A DNA stretch of 64,000 nucleotides from Acinetobacter gerneri DSM 14967 = CIP 107464 = MTCC 9824 (GCF_000368565.1 NZ_KB849544.1:281064-345063), one strand, 5' to 3'; shown: positions 54,939-63,574, numbered from the stretch's first letter. The notes: generated by a model not told the origin, from the letters alone. Made by a program: numbers and translations.

Positions 54939-55790
54939 TTACAAACTGACATTTTTTAATGCTTCTAAAGCAATTTCTTGGTTTTCCTTATCTCGATATG
55001 CGATAAAGCCAGCGTTGAGTACAGTATCTCGTTGGTTATAAGTAAATGGGATGCCCTCTAGGCTCACCAAACCACCACCAACACTTTCGAGTAAGCCCTG
55101 TCCCGAACTGGTATCCCATTCAGAGGTTGGATGGAAACGAGGATAAATATCGATCTCGCCCTCCAACATCATACAAAATTTGTAAGCACTGCCTGCTTCT
55201 CGACGTATTACTGGATTTTCTTGCTCAATAAAATCGATATATTGTTGATATTTTGGATTTTTACTGCTGTGGCTTAACCCAATTTGAATCGCATCTGACT
55301 CGGTCGCTTTATATTTACTATAACGCTCCCAAGTTTTTTGGCTAAAAGAATATTTATATGGCAATTCTGTTAAATATCCGAGATACATGACCTGTTCACA
55401 AGGCACTGCAATGATCGAAAATATGGTCTGATGATTGTCAATTAAGCTTAAATTGATCGTAAATTCATCACGCTCATGGATAAACTCTTTCGTTCCATCC
55501 AAAGGATCCAGCATCCAACATTTAGACCATGCATGGCGATCAGAATAATCACTTTCCTCAGATAAAACTGGAATATCTGGCGTTAACTCAGCCAAAACTC
55601 CCATCAAATAACGATTAACTTTAAGATCAGCCTGTGTAACGGGAGAATGATCCTCTTTCTCATCTATGTTGAAATCACGCCCAGCACAATAATTTTGATA
55701 CTCTTCTAATAATATTTGGCTAGCATTTGCCAAAATCGGGAGTAATTTTAAAATTTGTTCATCTTGCGGTGCTTGAGTTGTGATAAACAT
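54939..55790 (-). CDS. cysQ: 3'(2'),5'-bisphosphate nucleotidase CysQ
   Basis: 283 residues from ATG 55790; an in-frame start at 55946 gives an unlikely basic extension. Metal-binding motifs of the inositol-phosphatase superfamily are VLSEESDYSD (E-E), CWMLDPLDGTKEFI (D-P-L-D-G-T) and TSEWDTSSGQGLLES (W-D). It removes the 3' phosphate of PAP produced in sulfate assimilation. An accessory island begins upstream of it. Confidence 0.93.
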   Translation of the reverse strand: MFITTQAPQDEQILKLLPILANASQILLEEYQNYCAGRDFNIDEKEDHSPVTQADLKVNRYLMGVLAELTPDIPVLSEESDYSDRHAWSKCWMLDPLDGTKEFIHERDEFTINLSLIDNHQTIFSIIAVPCEQVMYLGYLTELPYKYSFSQKTWERYSKYKATESDAIQIGLSHSSKNPKYQQYIDFIEQENPVIRREAGSAYKFCMMLEGEIDIYPRFHPTSEWDTSSGQGLLESVGGGLVSLEGIPFTYNQRDTVLNAGFIAYRDKENQEIALEALKNVSL

Positions 55791-56154
55791 AGATTTAAAC
55801 CTATTTAAAGTCCAATTGAGCAAAAACTTTCGTCTTTTTGATCTGGATAAAAGTGTATAAAGCTTTGATTTTAAAATTATTAAAATCATCCAATCCTGCG
55901 TTTTTACAGGATTAATTTTAAAGCATGTTATACAGAAAAAAACCACATGAAGTGATGCATCTTATTATAAAGCTGTAACTAAGTATATAAACTATATGAT
56001 AAATTTCATTACAAAACATGAATCTAAAAGTTTTATACTTGTACTGATATAATGGGATCTGTCAAGACCATTGCTCATTTTGAAACGACTCTTAAACTGC
56101 TTGTTTAATCTCTAATATTTCCATTCGCTTTTTACTATCGAAGACTTATATTTA
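55791..56154. other. Gene-free junction between cysQ and the IS3 element
   Basis: 364 bases without a supported gene. It should contain the cysQ promoter. The last 110 bases (GGGATCTGTCAAGACC onward) look like foreign DNA or an old element end, but I cannot identify them. The DUF3732 gene whose 3' end lies right of the IS does not continue here. Confidence 0.4.
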
Positions 56155-56193
56155 GGTAATCCTCCCATAACTAACTGAAGTTAAAAGTAGAGG

Positions 56194-57009
56194 TTAAGCA
56201 GCCATTAGAGGAGGCCTTCCTTTGTTGGCTTGGTGTGGTCTTTCATGATTGTAATGCCATAGCCAATTCGTTGCATAATCTTGTACTTCATCCAAAGTAT
56301 CAAATAAATGTTTGCTTAGCCAACTATAACGTATGGTTCGATTATAGCGTTCAATATACGCATTCTGTTGTGGGTTACCTGGTTGAATATGTTCAATACG
56401 AATACCGTGTTCAGTTGCCCAGCGTACGAATTCATGACTGATAAACTCAGGTCCATTGTCGCATCTAATCACCAAAGGTTTTTCCCGATATTCCAACAAC
56501 TGATTGAGTGCTCGAATAACTCGTATTGCAGGTAGTGAGAACCCTGCTTCAATAACTAAACCTTCGCGGCGGTAATCATCAATCACATTCAATAATCGAA
56601 ATTTGCGACCATCGGAAAGCTGATCGTGCATAAAATCCAGTGACCAGACCTGATTTTCACGGATGGGTTCTTTCAATGGTTCAGGCGCATGTCGTTTTAG
56701 TCTTCTTCTTGGCTTAATACGCAGATTCAGTGCTAACTCACAGTAAATGCGGTAAACCCGCTTGTGATTCCAACAGTGACTCTTAACATGCCGTAAATAT
56801 GAGAAGCATAGACCAAAGCCCCAATCGGAATTTTCCTCAGTGAGGTCTATGAGCTGTTCTGCAATGAGCACATTGTCATCACTGAGTTTAGCTTGATAAC
56901 GGTAGCAGGTTTCACTTATGCCAAATGCAGTGCAAGCCAAACGGATACTAACAGCATGTCGGGCCACTGCATGTTGAGCCATCTGACGTCGACAAGATGG
57001 CTTCACCAC
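56194..57009 (-). CDS. IS3-family transposase OrfB (DDE integrase domain)
   Basis: 271 residues. The catalytic acidic triad is in [22 protein letters not shown] and [12 protein letters not shown] (D, D, E). The N-terminal helical part has [20 protein letters not shown]. In IS3 elements OrfA and OrfB combine, by a -1 frameshift, into the active transposase. It overlaps orfA by seven bases. It appears intact. Confidence 0.93.
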   Translation of the reverse strand: MVKPSCRRQMAQHAVARHAVSIRLACTAFGISETCYRYQAKLSDDNVLIAEQLIDLTEENSDWGFGLCFSYLRHVKSHCWNHKRVYRIYCELALNLRIKPRRRLKRHAPEPLKEPIRENQVWSLDFMHDQLSDGRKFRLLNVIDDYRREGLVIEAGFSLPAIRVIRALNQLLEYREKPLVIRCDNGPEFISHEFVRWATEHGIRIEHIQPGNPQQNAYIERYNRTIRYSWLSKHLFDTLDEVQDYATNWLWHYNHERPHQANKGRPPLMAA

Positions 57010-57269
57010 TTTTTTGACATCGCTTCCTGAATAATTTCTGCCTTTAACCGCTCTTCAGCATACATTTTTTTCAGTCTGGTATTTTCTGTTTCCAACTCTT
57101 TCAGCCGTGCCATCAAAGATGTATCCATGCCGCCATATTTAGCACGCCATTTATAGAAGGTTGCATTACTCATACCGTGTTCACGACATAGGGCAGCAAC
57201 AGGTGTACCAGACTCCGCTTGCTTTAAGATGGACATGATCTGGCTGTCTGTAAATTTAGATGTTTTCAT
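57003..57269 (-). CDS. IS3-family transposase OrfA (HTH)
   Basis: 88 residues. [20 protein letters not shown] and [19 protein letters not shown] form the helix-turn-helix; a leucine zipper follows ([20 protein letters not shown]). It binds the terminal repeats and dimerises. It is closely similar to OrfA of IS407/IS1236-type elements, from memory. Confidence 0.92.
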   Translation of the reverse strand: MKTSKFTDSQIMSILKQAESGTPVAALCREHGMSNATFYKWRAKYGGMDTSLMARLKELETENTRLKKMYAEERLKAEIIQEAMSKKW

Positions 57270-57340
57270 GCAGAATCTCCTGCTTGTATCTTAAGAGAAA
57301 ATTCTACTTTTAGATCCTATTATTTTTAGGGGGGATTACC

Positions 57341-57812
57341 ATTAGGTTATGAACATAGTCATGGTTCAACTAGATTTGATTTAAAAAAATTAACTTTATT
57401 TTCCTCTACTCCCGATGGTATTACTCGTTCAATGGACAGAGTTGGTAGTAGTACTAATCACTTATTTTTGCACCTGTCATGTTTATTGGCATTTCATTTA
57501 TATTTTCATCAAAACTTATGCCCAGTTCCTTCTTTTTTAGTATTAGATCAACCAAGTCAAGTTTGCTTTCCTGAAATTTATCCTTATGAAACATTGAAAG
57601 ATAATTATGAGCTTTATATAAAGAGTCTTGATATAATTGAAGTTAAAGCTATATTTAAATTTTTATTAAAATATACAAAAGAATATTATAAAGATTTTCA
57701 AATTATTTTATTAGAACACGCTTTCATTGATGAGCCATGGTTTACTGAATTATTAGTTGAAGAACAGTGGATCGATGATAAAGCGTTAATACCATCATCT
57801 TGGATTAATTAA
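57341..57812 (+). pseudogene. 3' remnant of a DUF3732 ATPase gene
   Basis: Reading frame 57342 is open directly from the IS edge: GYEHSHGSTRFDLKKLTLFS, then PDGITRSMDRVGSSTNHLFL, then PVPSFLVLDQPSQVCFP, to a stop at 57812. The D-Q-P-S-Q-V-x-F-P block is the hallmark Walker B/D-loop end of DUF3732 proteins, SMC/RecN-like ATPases. The upstream ATPase part with Walker A is absent, removed at the IS. DUF3732 ATPases occur in conflict systems of the three-component ABC type (knowledge, moderate certainty). The remnant cannot be a working ATPase. Confidence 0.72.
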
Positions 57813-57837
57813 AGTAATTTAAATTATCTATTGACAA

Positions 57838-57863
57838 ATAAATGTAAGTTAACTTACATTTAT
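57838..57863 (+). promoter_or_regulatory. 26-bp perfect palindrome (operator) over a promoter
   Basis: The half-site ATAAATGTAAGTT is followed at once by its exact reverse complement. TTGACA at 57831-57836 is a perfect -35 box, and the palindrome covers the position expected for the -10. It is the only good operator-promoter upstream of the phage-like operon. Any cognate repressor gene is not in view. Confidence 0.75.
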
Positions 57864-57936
57864 CTCGCAGACAATAAAAAAGCACTCTGTCCTTTCAACT
57901 CTAGAGTGCTTAATACAACTAATTGCGAGATAAATT
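57858..57936 (+). promoter_or_regulatory. Nested stem-loop leading to first operon ATG
   Basis: The outer arms ATTTATCTCGCA (57858-57869) and TGCGAGATAAAT (57924-57935) pair perfectly over 12 bp. An inner stem AAGCACTCT (57880-57888) and AGAGTGCTT (57903-57911) lies between. The right outer arm contains the GAGA that would be the ribosome site and ends one base before ATG 57937. This could sequester translation start, or act as a DNA-level element. Confidence 0.55.
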
Positions 57937-57972
57937 ATGAACGCAAAAGCGAATTTTACAATATTGGGGTAA
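57937..57972 (+). CDS. Candidate 11-residue leader peptide
   Basis: ATG 57937 reads MNAKANFTILG and a TAA that overlaps the next ATG as TAATG. The coupling suggests that ribosomes terminating here restart on the following gene. It is too short to test by composition. Confidence 0.4.
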   Translation: MNAKANFTILG

Positions 57973-58367
57973 TGACAACGACTGCTATTGGCATGTCATT
58001 GGGGACTATGGCGTGTACCGACCACACATCAACACGATTACCACAACTCACCTATCCAAACGTTGCACCAAGCGACCATGGTATACAAACCTTAAATATT
58101 ATCACTGACCATACAGGCAAAGCCATCATCAAACTTGATAGCTTTACCCTACTTGTCGGTTTTGACTACTTAGCCCATCCTGACAGCTACGGCGTTGCAG
58201 GCTACGAATATACCGCCGTGGAAATCACCGATATTACCGTTGACCAAACCATAGACATTGACGGTACATATCACAGAGATTTCACCTATCATAACGACAT
58301 ACTCAATATCAAACAGCTATTGGTTGCCTATATAGAGAAAAATCAACTTGTGGAGGTAGCGTCATGA
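57972..58367 (+). CDS. Phage-like hypothetical protein
   Basis: 131 residues from ATG 57972, which overlaps the stop of the leader peptide; an in-frame extension to 57831 crosses the operator and is rejected. The sequence is beta-rich, with no signal peptide: LNIITDHTGKAIIKLDSFTL, then TAVEITDITVDQTIDIDGTY. The family is not recognised. The next gene starts in an ATGA overlap with its stop, so this is the head of a compact operon ending near 60.8 kb. Confidence 0.6.
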   Translation: MTTTAIGMSLGTMACTDHTSTRLPQLTYPNVAPSDHGIQTLNIITDHTGKAIIKLDSFTLLVGFDYLAHPDSYGVAGYEYTAVEITDITVDQTIDIDGTYHRDFTYHNDILNIKQLLVAYIEKNQLVEVAS

Positions 58368-58651
58368 GTGATTATCAGTGTGATATATGCAAAAAATACA
58401 AAGCTGTAGACCTCTCAAAAATAAAAATAGGCGATGACGTAAAATTTACCGTCAAAGTTTCAACCTCTCGCTCAATTCGTCTAACTTCAAAAAGTGGAAC
58501 TGTAGTTGCTCGTGATGAAAACGCACTTATGGTACGTGCACGTAAAAGCATTTATAACATCGATTTATCTGAAGTTACCCCTGAAGGTGCACCAAATAAC
58601 TTAACTTATGCCTTGTTTGGTACTTGTGAATGTGAGGGAGAAAACACATGA
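58364..58651 (+). CDS. Phage-like hypothetical protein with end-to-end cysteines
   Basis: 95 residues. A Cys pair opens the chain (QCDICKKY) and another closes it (GTCECEGEN), which could bind zinc together. The middle, IGDDVKFTVKVSTSRSIRLT then SKSGTVVARDENALMVRARK, looks like a small SH3-type beta barrel. It overlaps both neighbours by ATGA. No function recognised; DNA or RNA contact is a guess. Confidence 0.6.
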   Translation: MSDYQCDICKKYKAVDLSKIKIGDDVKFTVKVSTSRSIRLTSKSGTVVARDENALMVRARKSIYNIDLSEVTPEGAPNNLTYALFGTCECEGENT

Positions 58652-59022
58652 TTTCATCTCCTCCAAAACAGTCCTACTACTGCGAACATATCGCTGATAC
58701 AGCTGAGGGCGAACGCTACCGTTTAGGTACAGAAAATCCAAAGTACTACGTCCTCAAAGCCAAAACTAAAAAGGACTATAACCAAACAGGCATATTGGAA
58801 ACACACGATATCTATCGCGAATATCCTGCGAGTTTATACCATATACCCGATCATAAAGTTGCCAACTGGTTAAATCGCTACCTGACCAAAGCACGCCAGG
58901 CAATGAGAAATAATCGCTATAACCAAATCTTGGGTGATACAGGTTTTTTCAGTCATCTGATTATAAAAAATGGCAAAAACATGGTTGATATGGGCACTAA
59001 TTTGGGGCAAAAAAATGAATAA
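58648..59022 (+). CDS. Phage-like hypothetical protein
   Basis: 124 residues. It starts in ATGA overlap with the previous stop. YYCEHIADTAEGERYRLGTE and KYYVLKAKTKKDYNQTGI form a beta-rich N-terminal half; the C-terminal half is basic and helical (YLTKARQAMRNNRYNQIL). It overlaps the ERF gene start by 8 bases. Family not recognised. Confidence 0.6.
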   Translation: MISSPPKQSYYCEHIADTAEGERYRLGTENPKYYVLKAKTKKDYNQTGILETHDIYREYPASLYHIPDHKVANWLNRYLTKARQAMRNNRYNQILGDTGFFSHLIIKNGKNMVDMGTNLGQKNE

Positions 59023-59704
59023 TCCTGAACATATACAGCTAAATACTTTGCAAAAGGTACAACTTGAACTCAAAGCACCAAAAAGTAAGAAAAATACATT
59101 TGGCAATTATATGTACCGCAATTGCGAAGATATCCTTGAAGCGGTTAAACCATTGTTGCAAAAACATAATGCAACCTTAATCGTGACCGACGATGTTCAA
59201 GAAGTCGGCTCAGTCGTGATCGTTTCAGCAAAAGCCGTATTTACTGATGCAAATGGCAAAGAAACGATTGTTACGGCGCATGCAGGTGTCGATATCCATA
59301 AAAAAGGTATGGATGTAGCACAAACATTCGGTGCATCTAGTTCCTACGCCCGTAAATATGCACTGAATGGCTTGTTCTTAATCGACGATACCAAAGACTA
59401 TGATTCGGATGAATATCAACATCAGATCAACAATTCGAATAAATCGTCGAACTCAAAACAAACTAATCCTCAGCCACTTACGAATAGTAATAAAAACCAA
59501 GTACAAACACAGCAAAAAACTGCAACAAAACCTAAACGCAGTATGAATGAAGCTTATAACGATGCACTCAAAGCAATACCGAATGCACCAGATACAACGA
59601 TTTTAAATGTGGCCATGAAGCACTTTAAAGGAACAACTTTTGAAGCAGGAATACTCAAAGCCTGCCAAGCCAAATGCGACCTTGAAGGTTGGGTACCAGC
59701 TTAA
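59015..59704 (+). CDS. ERF family single-strand annealing protein
   Basis: 229 residues from ATG 59015, inside the end of the previous gene. GNYMYRNCEDILEAVKPLLQ, VVIVSAKAVFTDANGKETI and DVAQTFGASSSYARKYALNG, then LFLIDDTKD, are the ERF pattern; the last block is the conserved G-A-x-x-S-Y-A-R/K-K-Y-A. A low-complexity Asn/Gln/Ser linker (residues about 143-180) leads to a small C-terminal helical part. ERF proteins anneal single strands in phage recombination. No exonuclease partner is clearly recognised beside it. Confidence 0.88.
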   Translation: MNNPEHIQLNTLQKVQLELKAPKSKKNTFGNYMYRNCEDILEAVKPLLQKHNATLIVTDDVQEVGSVVIVSAKAVFTDANGKETIVTAHAGVDIHKKGMDVAQTFGASSSYARKYALNGLFLIDDTKDYDSDEYQHQINNSNKSSNSKQTNPQPLTNSNKNQVQTQQKTATKPKRSMNEAYNDALKAIPNAPDTTILNVAMKHFKGTTFEAGILKACQAKCDLEGWVPA

Positions 59705-59734
59705 AACATTTTTTAATTTTATTTGGGGAAATAA

Positions 59735-60579
59735 ATGAACGTATTAACACAAAAAGAAGCAAAACTCGCTTGGGCAAATAACGAAGCATTATTGATCAAC
59801 AATATTGCTGAAAACGGCTGGGAAGAATTCTTTCCAGCAAATTGGGGATGTGATGTATTTAATACCTTCCAGTTTGAGATCAAACCACGCATTGTCCTGA
59901 TTGGCGATATCGAAGTACCCGAGAACCAATCAAAGAACCTTTAAGCAAAGGACAAGCATATTTTGTGCCTTCGCTACTCACAGACAAACTGGCCAACCAA
60001 CTTAAATGGAAAAACTCAGCCACAGACAAAACTTTGTTAGAACGTGGATTGGTTCATTTAAACGAAGATGATGCCATCTGCCATGCCCAAGCACACATTA
60101 TTGTAAGTGGAGGTGCTATACAACGTAATGACAATATAGCCTCGATAGATAAAATTGTACTATTTAAAGATCCAATCACTCAAAATGAAACAATTACAGA
60201 CGAGTTGCAAACTGCAAGTGCTGAACAAGTAACTGAATTAAGGCAAGACCAACAAGAACTATTGGATGAGCTCTTACCACGAGTAGATAGTGCCCAAACA
60301 CCAAATGAAGCCACTGCACTTTCTGGCTATACCACGTCATGGACTGAGCAACAACGCAAACCACTTCTTGATAAAATTCATAAACGATTAGTCGAATTAA
60401 ATCCTATCAGTGCTATTCCACCAAAAGAAGCGCCTTCATTAATGGTCAGGATCGAAAATGCACCAGACTTAGTGACATTGTCAGAATTAGAAATTGAAGT
60501 GAAAGGCCGCCATCCAGATATACAGCCAAAATTGATGGGCTATGTTAAAAAGCGTCGTTATGAATTAGATAATGCATAA
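59735..60579 (+). pseudogene. Phage-like gene broken by a -1 frameshift
   Basis: Two frames make one protein. The first reads from ATG 59735 to IVLIGDIEV and then runs into a stop at 59942. The second is open from about 59917 and reads PIKEPLSKGQAYFVPSLLT on to 60579. The junction at GTACCCGAG (59915-59923) lacks one base, and repair would give about 281 residues. No slippery heptamer is present, so mutation or sequencing error is likelier than recoding. The family is not recognised; the C-terminal half is rich in Gln and Glu and helical. Confidence 0.65.
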
Positions 60580-60607
60580 CTGGAACAAGTTATGCTAGGG
60601 GAAAATA

Positions 60608-60715
60608 ATGCAATGGTTTTTATTGGGGTTTGAATGTTCCTTTGCGATATGCAGGACAATTTATATATTTTATAAAATGTGGGGATGGAAATTACTAAAT
60701 GTTGGGAGAAGATGA
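60608..60715 (+). CDS. Candidate 35-residue small protein
   Basis: ATG 60608, with GGGGAAAA before it, reads MQWFLLGFECSFAICRTIYI, then FYKMWGWKLLNVGRR. It is hydrophobic, with a basic end. Its stop overlaps a further ATG as ATGA (60712), giving a 10-residue frame that in turn overlaps ATG 60741. The overlap chain continues the style of the upstream operon. Confidence 0.4.
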   Translation: MQWFLLGFECSFAICRTIYIFYKMWGWKLLNVGRR

Positions 60716-60740
60716 TCGAAGCATCACAGGATGCCATCTC

Positions 60741-60854
60741 ATGAATGATTATTTATTTAAATGTTATTGTAAAAATAAGCATCTTGAAAGTGAGAGAGTT
60801 AGAAAACCTGGGAAGCGTTACGGTCTAAATTACCATGTATTAGTTCCGACTTGA
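60741..60854 (+). pseudogene. Small gene truncated by the IS481 element
   Basis: ATG 60741 reads MNDYLFKCYCKNKHLESERV, then RKPGKRYGLNYHVLVPT and a TGA that consists of the first three bases of the IS end (TGATCTGACA). The frame is therefore cut at residue 37. No continuation is found right of the IS at 62015. Two Cys near the N-terminus (CYCKNKH) hint at a metal site. Confidence 0.5.
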
Positions 60855-62014
60855 TCTGACACAGGTCTTGAAAAAGAGAAAGTTACCCGTTTTGATAAAG
60901 GTGTCGAATCTAAACAAAACAAAGGTAACTTTCTATGATGCATACTAGCAATCAAATCATTAAACACAAAGTGGGCTTACTCAATTTAGCTGAAGAACTT
61001 CAAAATGTTTCCAGAGCTTGTAAAGTGATGGGCGTATCTAGAGATACATTCTATCGCTATCAAGAACTCACCGAATCAGGTGATATGGATGCATTGATCA
61101 ATAAATCCAAACGTGTACCTAATTTAAAAAATCGAGTTGATGATCATATCGAAAAAGCCGTTATTGATTATGCCATTCAATACCCTGCATACGGACAACA
61201 CAGAACAAGTAATGAACTACGTAAACAAGGTGTTTTTGTATCAGGCAGTGGAGTTCGATCTATTTGGCTTCGCCATGATCTAGAGAACTTTAAAAAGCGA
61301 CTCAAGGCATTAGCAGCTAAAGTTGCTCAAGAAGGTATTCAGCTGAATGATCAGCAAATAGCTGCATTGGAGCGTAAACATGAAGATGATATTGCATGTG
61401 GTGAAATTGAAACAGCTCATCCAGGCTATTTAGGTTCACAAGACACTTTCTATGTCGGTAATTTAAAGGGCGTGGGGCGTATCTACCAACAGACATTTAT
61501 TGATACTTATAGCAAGATCGTACACTGCAAACTTTACACAACAAAGACACCAATTACTTGCGCTGATTTATTAAATGATCGTGTCCTGCCTTTTTATCAG
61601 TCACAAGGTTTACCAATGCTTCGAATTCTGACAGATAGAGGAACGGAATATTGCGGAAAGATAGAACATCATGATTATGAATTATATTTAGCAGTCAATG
61701 ATATAGACCATACAAAGACGAAAGCTGCATCCCCACAAACCAATGGTATATGTGAACGCTTCCATAAAACAATTTTACAGGAGTTTTATCAAATCACCTT
61801 CAGGAAGAAACTTTATAGTTCGCTGGAAGATTTACAAATAGACCTAGACGAATGGTTAAAGTTTTATAATACTGAACGAACCCATCAGGGCAAAATGTGC
61901 AATGGTCGAACACCATTTGAAACATTGCTTGATGGAAAACGAATTTGGGCTGAGAAGAATTTAGCTCAAATTTAAACTGACAGTCACTATTAAAAATGGG
62001 TAACTGTCAGATCA
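60852..62014 (+). mobile_element. IS481-family insertion sequence
   Basis: Terminal repeats TGATCTGACA (60852-60861) and TGTCAGATCA (62005-62014), extended to GACYTGATCTGACA if flanks are included. A second internal match AGTTACCCGTTTT/AGTTACCCATTTT lies just inside at different spacing. One full transposase gene. No target duplication recognised. Confidence 0.82.
60935..61975 (+). CDS. IS481-family transposase
   Basis: 346 residues. The N-terminal HTH is ACKVMGVSRDTFYRYQELTE. The DDE domain has TFIDTYSKIVHCKLY, RILTDRGTEYCGKI and QTNGICERFHKTILQEF (D, D, E). WLKFYNTERTHQGKMCNGRT closes the domain, as in IS481 and IS30-related enzymes. It appears intact. The start may be either of two adjacent ATG codons. 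Confidence 0.93.
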   Translation: MMHTSNQIIKHKVGLLNLAEELQNVSRACKVMGVSRDTFYRYQELTESGDMDALINKSKRVPNLKNRVDDHIEKAVIDYAIQYPAYGQHRTSNELRKQGVFVSGSGVRSIWLRHDLENFKKRLKALAAKVAQEGIQLNDQQIAALERKHEDDIACGEIETAHPGYLGSQDTFYVGNLKGVGRIYQQTFIDTYSKIVHCKLYTTKTPITCADLLNDRVLPFYQSQGLPMLRILTDRGTEYCGKIEHHDYELYLAVNDIDHTKTKAASPQTNGICERFHKTILQEFYQITFRKKLYSSLEDLQIDLDEWLKFYNTERTHQGKMCNGRTPFETLLDGKRIWAEKNLAQI

Positions 62015-62036
62015 GGTCTGAGCTAGTACAATTACC

Positions 62037-62099
62037 ATGACTTGGTTTGGTCTCGTTGTGCTTGTGCTTCTTATTATCAGATCAAACAAATCCCATTAA
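62037..62099 (+). CDS. Candidate 20-residue hydrophobic peptide
   Basis: ATG 62037 reads MTWFGLVVLVLLIIRSNKSH. One short hydrophobic helix with a basic tail. It sits between the IS481 end and the AlpA-like gene, 16 bases before the latter. Ribosome site is not obvious. It may be a remnant. Confidence 0.3.
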   Translation: MTWFGLVVLVLLIIRSNKSH

Positions 62100-62115
62100 T
62101 TTAGGAGAATAATTT

Positions 62116-62391
62116 ATGAATACTTTAACTAATTCAAACCAATCAAAATTATACATATGCACATCTGAACTTTTAAAAAGATACGGAATTACAAAATGTA
62201 CTTTGATCAATTGGCGTAATAATCGAGATTTCCCCCAACCTATTGTCAAGGCACATGGTAGAAGCAATAGCCGTTACGGTGTTAAAGCGGTAGCAACTTG
62301 GGAAGAAAACAATGGAATGTTTGATGCCCTCTCCATAGACCCCTTGCTCCCTACTAACTCGCGATTTTCAATAATTGCACATAGCTTATAG
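62116..62391 (+). CDS. AlpA-like phage regulator/excisionase-type HTH protein
   Basis: 91 residues, preceded by AGGAGAATAATTT. ELLKRYGITKCTLINWRNNR and DFPQPIVKAHGRSNSRYGV, then KAVATWEENN, match the AlpA/MerR-like winged HTH that regulates integrase genes. The tail after residue 65 overlaps the convergent integrase 3' end by 118 bases, an unusual amount. It probably directed excision or transcription of the island. Confidence 0.75.
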   Translation: MNTLTNSNQSKLYICTSELLKRYGITKCTLINWRNNRDFPQPIVKAHGRSNSRYGVKAVATWEENNGMFDALSIDPLLPTNSRFSIIAHSL

Positions 62392-63574
62392 AACCATTTA
62401 CTATAAGCTTGTGCTTGAGGCTCTAAATACTCATGTAAATCATAAGTACCCCAAATTTGAGGTAAAGCATGTCCAAGCATTATTTCGCAAATATGAGGTG
62501 GGGCAATACCTGAAATGTGTGTACGCATGGTTCTTCTAAGGTCATGTATGGTCCAATGCTCAATTTCATGCCCGTATGCTTTTTTTATATTTCGGTTGAT
62601 ATATTGAGGTATTGAAATCTGAAACCCTTTATTTACAACATCATATCTTTGACCATAGCTCGTCGCAAATGCAAATTCACATTCTTCTGGTGTCAATGCA
62701 AAAACACTTTTTAAGTATGGGATAATTTCAAGAATAATAGGTCGCACAATAGCTTTATTCTTTTTCTTACCTGTTTTATGGTTATCAGCTGGAATGGTCC
62801 AAATCCCTTCATCAAAATCAAAGTCAGATTTTTTCGCTAAACGAAGTTCACTTTCACGACAACCAAAAAATAATAATAGTAAAATAATCGCTTTATTTTT
62901 GGCTGGTGTATTTACTGAATTTTGAGAAGCGTTAACTACCCGGTATATTTCCAGCTCACTTAAAAATCGATCGCACACCACTTTCTTTACGTTTAAGTCT
63001 GCTGACCTTAAATGCTCAAGAGTTTGGTACTTTAGCATTCCATGCCCCCCCCCAGCGCATAATCATACGCAGATTGCCTAATATCTTTACTGCAACTGTA
63101 TTTGCCTTTTCTGCAATATCAAAAAGTATACTCGACCATTCTTGTAACGTAATCTCATCGCAAATACGTTTACCACATTTGGGATACAAATGAAGTTCGA
63201 AAGCTCTCATGTCATCAGGTTGTGCTACTTTATCTTTGGCAACTTTTAAAAACCATACTTTACTTATTTCTTTTACAGTAGGTTGACTAATATAATCAGT
63301 AGCACGCTTAAATTTTAATTGTTGTGGATCCCTACCCTGATCTAAGTCTGACTTATAATCTAGCACGATTGCTCGTGCTTCTTTTAAAGATGTAAATGGG
63401 TATGTACCAATGTCAATTCATTTTCCTTGACCATTGAATCGATAACGGTATTGAAATACTATCTTCCCCGTTAGGTGAAATACGTACTGAAAGTGAATCT
63501 TTGTCATTAATGACTTCAATCTTATCTCTCGGCTTTCCATTAATTGATTTAAGCCATGAATCACTTAATGCCAT
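62274..63574 (-). pseudogene. Tyrosine integrase with three inactivating lesions
   Basis: From ATG 63574 the chain MALSDSWLKSINGKPRDKIE is a DUF4102-type integrase start. Lesion 1: an extra base in the CCCC run at 63466-63469 shifts the frame, which otherwise continues GKIVFQYRYRFNGQGK. Lesion 2: TGA at 63420-63418 where CGA (Arg) is expected, before IDIGTYPFTSLKEARAI. Lesion 3: nine C at 63045-63053, where eight would join NLRMIMRWGG to HGMLKYQTLEHL. The catalytic residues are present in the C-terminal part: GCRESEL (R), HDLRRTMR (H-x-x-R), GHALP and YDLHEYL (Y). The family integrates islands site-specifically. Confidence 0.88.

Larger units (their letters stand above)
56155..57340 (-). mobile_element. 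IS3-family insertion sequence (1186 bp)
   Basis: Two overlapping frames encode OrfA and OrfB. Imperfect terminal inverted repeats of about 38 bases: the left begins GGTAATCCTCCC and the right (reverse complement) GGTAATCCCCCC, and both reach TAAAAGTAGA at nearly the same distance. No clear target duplication is visible (left flank ends TTTA, right flank begins ATTA). It has cut off a DUF3732 gene on its right. Confidence 0.85.

Noticed and set aside
57831-57971. 47-residue N-terminal extension of the first phage-like operon protein
   Set aside because: It would translate through the -35 box, the palindrome and the stem-loop; ATG 57972 in the TAATG overlap is far more plausible.
59915-59944. 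Programmed -1 frameshift in the split phage-like gene
   Set aside because: No X-XXY-YYZ heptamer and no clear downstream stem; simple deletion is more likely.
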